From Candidatus Komeilibacteria bacterium RIFCSPLOWO2_02_FULL_48_11 (lineage in GTDB: Bacteria; Patescibacteriota; Patescibacteriia; UBA2169), in the NCBI GenBank assembly GCA_001818435.1, contig MHKO01000007.1, forward strand, positions 1 through 6,640: DNA of 6,640 bases, written 5' to 3'. Positions 4,634 to 6,640 of this stretch are shown here, in pieces (position 1 is the stretch's first letter; the number at the start of each line of letters is the position of its first letter). The translations under genes and the position numbers were made by a program. The notes under the pieces are model-generated. The model searched no databases and was not told the DNA's origin. It saw nothing but the letters and a program-made list of their open reading frames with translations.

Positions 4634-5350
4634 ATGATTGATGTAAAAGACGTAATTAAAACATATCAAACCGGAGATACCCAGTTGCAAGTGCTGAAAG
4701 GCGTCAGTTTCAAGATTGAAGATGGGGAGTTTGCGGCTATTATGGGGCCATCGGGCTCTGGCAAATCAACCTTGATGCACATTCTGGGCGCTCTGGATAC
4801 GCCTTCAAGCGGAACCTATCTGCTTGATAATAAAGACATGTCCAAGCTCTCTGATGACGATCTGGCCGACATTAGGCGCGATAAAATTGGTTTTGTCTTT
4901 CAATCCTTTAATTTATTGCCCCGGGCCACTGTTTTGCGCAATGTCATGCTGCCCTTGATCTATGCCGGGGTTTCAGAAAATGAACGGAAAAAGCTGGCTG
5001 AAGCGGCCTTAACGGCGGCTGGGCTGGATAAGGAGCATTGGCATCATCTTTCCAACCAGCTTTCCGGCGGACAAATTCAGCGCTGCGCCATTGCCCGGGC
5101 TCTAGTTAACAATCCCAGCCTGATTTTGGCTGATGAGCCAACCGGAAATCTTGATTCCAAGACCGGTGAAATTGTTCTGGATACATTCCAAAAACTTAAC
5201 CAGGAGCATGGTTGCACGATTATACTTATTACCCACGAGCATGACGTGGCCGAACACGCGCGGCGGGTTATTTTCATCAAAGACGGACAAATCGTGAGTA
5301 ACACGAAATCCGATGTCCACCCCGAGCTTGTCGAGGGGTCTCGTGGGTAA
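4634..5350 (+). CDS. MacB-type ABC transporter ATPase, C-terminus extended by a repeat
   Basis: This is the ATP-binding subunit of a MacB/LolD-type ABC exporter, a cytoplasmic protein that binds ATP and drives the FtsX-type permease encoded next. All motifs are intact over 238 residues: Walker A GPSGSGKST (38-46), Q-loop FVFQSFNLLPR (Q90), signature LSGGQ (143-147), Walker B LILADEP (163-169) with catalytic E168, D-loop GNLDS (171-175) and the switch His (H201) in LITHEHD. FNLLPRATV and the DEPTGNLDSKTG region are typical of the MacB/LolD branch. The start at MIDVKDVIKTYQTG fits the family, although no Shine-Dalgarno is visible. The normal protein should end near KDGQIVSNTK; the last 12 or so residues (DVHPELVEGSRG) are translated from a palindromic repeat that runs to 5396. 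This tail is outside the catalytic core and probably tolerated. The permease begins 57 bases downstream. Confidence 0.93.
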   Translation: MIDVKDVIKTYQTGDTQLQVLKGVSFKIEDGEFAAIMGPSGSGKSTLMHILGALDTPSSGTYLLDNKDMSKLSDDDLADIRRDKIGFVFQSFNLLPRATVLRNVMLPLIYAGVSENERKKLAEAALTAAGLDKEHWHHLSNQLSGGQIQRCAIARALVNNPSLILADEPTGNLDSKTGEIVLDTFQKLNQEHGCTIILITHEHDVAEHARRVIFIKDGQIVSNTKSDVHPELVEGSRG

Positions 5351-5396
5351 CCCTCGAGATCCCTCCACTCGCCCTGCTGGGCTCGGTCGGGATGAC
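5315..5396. repeat. Palindromic repeat overlapping the ATPase 3' end
   Basis: The left half contains CCCCGAGCTTGTCGAGGGG followed by TCTCG; the right half begins CGAGATCCCTC (5355-5365) and ends GCTCGGTCGGGATGAC (5381-5396). GAGGGGTCTCG (5333-5343) pairs with CGAGATCCCTC with one mismatch, and the outer ends pair imperfectly. The consensus half, GTCATCCCGAGC to GAGGGATCTCG, matches the word set of the 4371-4590 element, so both belong to one family. This copy supplies the ATPase stop codon (TAA 5348-5350) and most of the spacer to the permease. Confidence 0.7.
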
Positions 5397-5407
5397 GGGT
5401 AAAAAAT

Positions 5408-6631
5408 ATGACCATTGCTGATATCTTGCAAGAAACTGCAACCGCCATTTCTGCCAACAAGGCCCGTTCAGGTTTGACTATTTTAGGCATAGTTATTGGA
5501 ATTTCCTCGGTCATTGCCATGGTGGCCATTGGCGCCGGGGCCCAAGGCTCAATTGAAGCGCGGATTGAATCCATTGGTTCAAACCTGGTTATGGTGCAGC
5601 CTGGATTCCAGCGCGGAGTGGGTATGCAAGTCTCATCCGGCCGGGGCGCGGCCCGAACCCTGACTCAGGAAGACGCTGATTCCATTATGCAAGAAATAAC
5701 TTTGGCCAAAGCCGTGGCCCCGGAGCTTTCCGGGCGCTATCAGGTAACTGCCAAAGGCAAAAATACCAACACTTCGGTTGTCGGCGCCACAGCCGCTTAC
5801 CCCGAGGTGCGTAATATTGAAATTGACCAGGGTTCATTTATTACTGATCAGAATTTGCGCAGCCTTTCTAAAGTCGCGGTTTTAGGGCCGACGGCGCGCG
5901 ACGATCTGTTTGGCGAAGACGCGAATCCGGTGGGGCAGGTCATCCGCATAAAAAACATTGAGTTTAAAGTTATCGGCGTGACAAAAGCCAAAGGCGGCTC
6001 CGGCTTTGGCAGCCAGGATGACATGATTTTTATTCCTCTCATTAGCGCCCAGCGGTTTTTGGCCGGGGACAACTACGTTTCAACCATCAGCGTCCAGGCT
6101 TCGGATTCAGAATCCATGTCCGCCATCCAACAGCAAATCACGGACTTGCTTTTAGCCCGCCACCGCATTTCAGATTCAACTTTGGCTGATTTCAGCATCT
6201 TAAACCAGGCTGATATTATTGCCACGGCTTCCAGCATAACTGATACGTTCACTCTTTTATTGGCTTCCATTGCCGCTATTTCGCTTTTAGTGGGCGGCAT
6301 TGGCATCATGAACATGATGCTGACCACCGTCACGGAGCGCACCCGCGAAATCGGGTTGCGCAAAGCCATTGGCGCCAAGCGGCGGGACATAAATTCGCAG
6401 TTTTTAACCGAGGCCATTGCCTTAACGTTTATCGGCGGTCTGGTGGGAATAATTTTGGGCTGGCTGATAGCCTGGGGCATGACTTATTTTGGCGTTCTCC
6501 AAACCAAAGTATCTTTATCCTCGATTTTTTTGGCTTTTGGGGTGGCCGCCGCGATTGGCATTATCTTTGGCTATTACCCGGCCCGGCGCGCGGCCAGCCT
6601 GAACCCGATTGAAGCGCTGAGATATGAGTAG
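5408..6631 (+). CDS. MacB/FtsX-type ABC transporter permease
   Basis: The 407-residue inner-membrane permease is complete and has the standard MacB topology. A short cytoplasmic start (ADILQETATAISANKARS) leads to TM1 (about 22-44, LTILGIVIGISSVIAMVAIGAG). A large extracytoplasmic domain follows (about 45-275, MacB core fold, with IGSNLVMVQPG at its start and PVGQVIRIKNIEFKVIGV near its end). Three more membrane helices lie at about 281-305, 334-358 and 370-390. The cytoplasmic loop ERTREIGLRKAIGAKRRDI and the C-terminal PARRAASLNPIEALRYE are FtsX/MacB hallmarks, and the length is usual. It should work as a dimer with the ATPase just upstream to move peptides, lipids or drugs; the substrate cannot be read from sequence. 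Only a weak GGGT-like ribosome site precedes the ATG, and the repeat at 5315-5396 lies in the spacer. No frameshift or missing motif is seen. Confidence 0.95.
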   Translation: MTIADILQETATAISANKARSGLTILGIVIGISSVIAMVAIGAGAQGSIEARIESIGSNLVMVQPGFQRGVGMQVSSGRGAARTLTQEDADSIMQEITLAKAVAPELSGRYQVTAKGKNTNTSVVGATAAYPEVRNIEIDQGSFITDQNLRSLSKVAVLGPTARDDLFGEDANPVGQVIRIKNIEFKVIGVTKAKGGSGFGSQDDMIFIPLISAQRFLAGDNYVSTISVQASDSESMSAIQQQITDLLLARHRISDSTLADFSILNQADIIATASSITDTFTLLLASIAAISLLVGGIGIMNMMLTTVTERTREIGLRKAIGAKRRDINSQFLTEAIALTFIGGLVGIILGWLIAWGMTYFGVLQTKVSLSSIFLAFGVAAAIGIIFGYYPARRAASLNPIEALRYE

Positions 6632-6640
6632 TATTTAACA

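Noticed and set aside
5077..5574. A 165-codon minus-strand open frame across the ATPase end and permease start
   Set aside because: It is antisense to two well-recognised genes and passes through the repeat element; the translation is low-complexity antisense text.
1..6640. CRISPR array or other tandem direct repeats
   Set aside because: No regularly spaced direct repeats occur; all repeats found are inverted or palindromic, plus the 2-bp target duplication.

Overview
The window looks like part of a small-genome candidate-phyla bacterium, most likely Patescibacteria/Parcubacteria. This is inferred from the style of the genes, not from a search: a solitary PemK/MazF-like protein after pyrG, a TrmB-type regulator, an M23 peptidase, and a three-part MacAB-like exporter, all with the standard genetic code and few clear Shine-Dalgarno sites. 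Composition is patchy. The PemK-like gene and the regulator are AT-rich; the insertion sequence, a small hypothetical gene and the repeats are GC-richer.

Layout. Positions 1-225 (+) are the 3' end of CTP synthase. A PemK/MazF-like gene follows after 3 bases (229-621, +) and ends inside a bidirectional terminator. A gene-poor stretch holds a leftward promoter and hairpins. A small unrecognised protein with a strong ribosome binding site lies at 866-1066 (-). From 1229 to 2851 (-) runs a TrmB-family regulator gene split by an 844-bp IS5-family element (1978-2821). The element has perfect 20-bp ends, a TA target duplication, and a transposase split over two frames at an A6G6 run. Removing the element and one TA restores a 258-codon regulator frame. 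Just beyond the regulator's original start is a 26-bp palindrome (2870-2895) that overlaps two good divergent promoters.

From 2973 rightwards everything is on the + strand. An M23 peptidase gene has lost its 3' half, and a MacA-like adaptor gene has lost its 5' half. They meet at a 120-bp cluster of palindromes (3301-3421). Then come a palindromic repeat element (4371-4590), a MacB-type ATPase whose C-terminus is extended by a second copy of the same repeat family (5315-5396), and an intact MacB/FtsX-type permease (5408-6631).

How the genes fit together. Adaptor, ATPase and permease would form a MacAB-like export complex, but the adaptor here lacks its membrane anchor and first lipoyl half. 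The regulator, its palindromic operator and the genes to the right look like a former regulated locus. The IS disabled the regulator and now sits, in the same orientation, under the regulator's own promoter. The window reads as a locus decaying through IS insertion, repeat insertion and a deletion-like junction. I see no wholly new system. The notable points are the reconstructable insertion, the slippery frameshift site, the shared operator, and the repeat that has become coding sequence.
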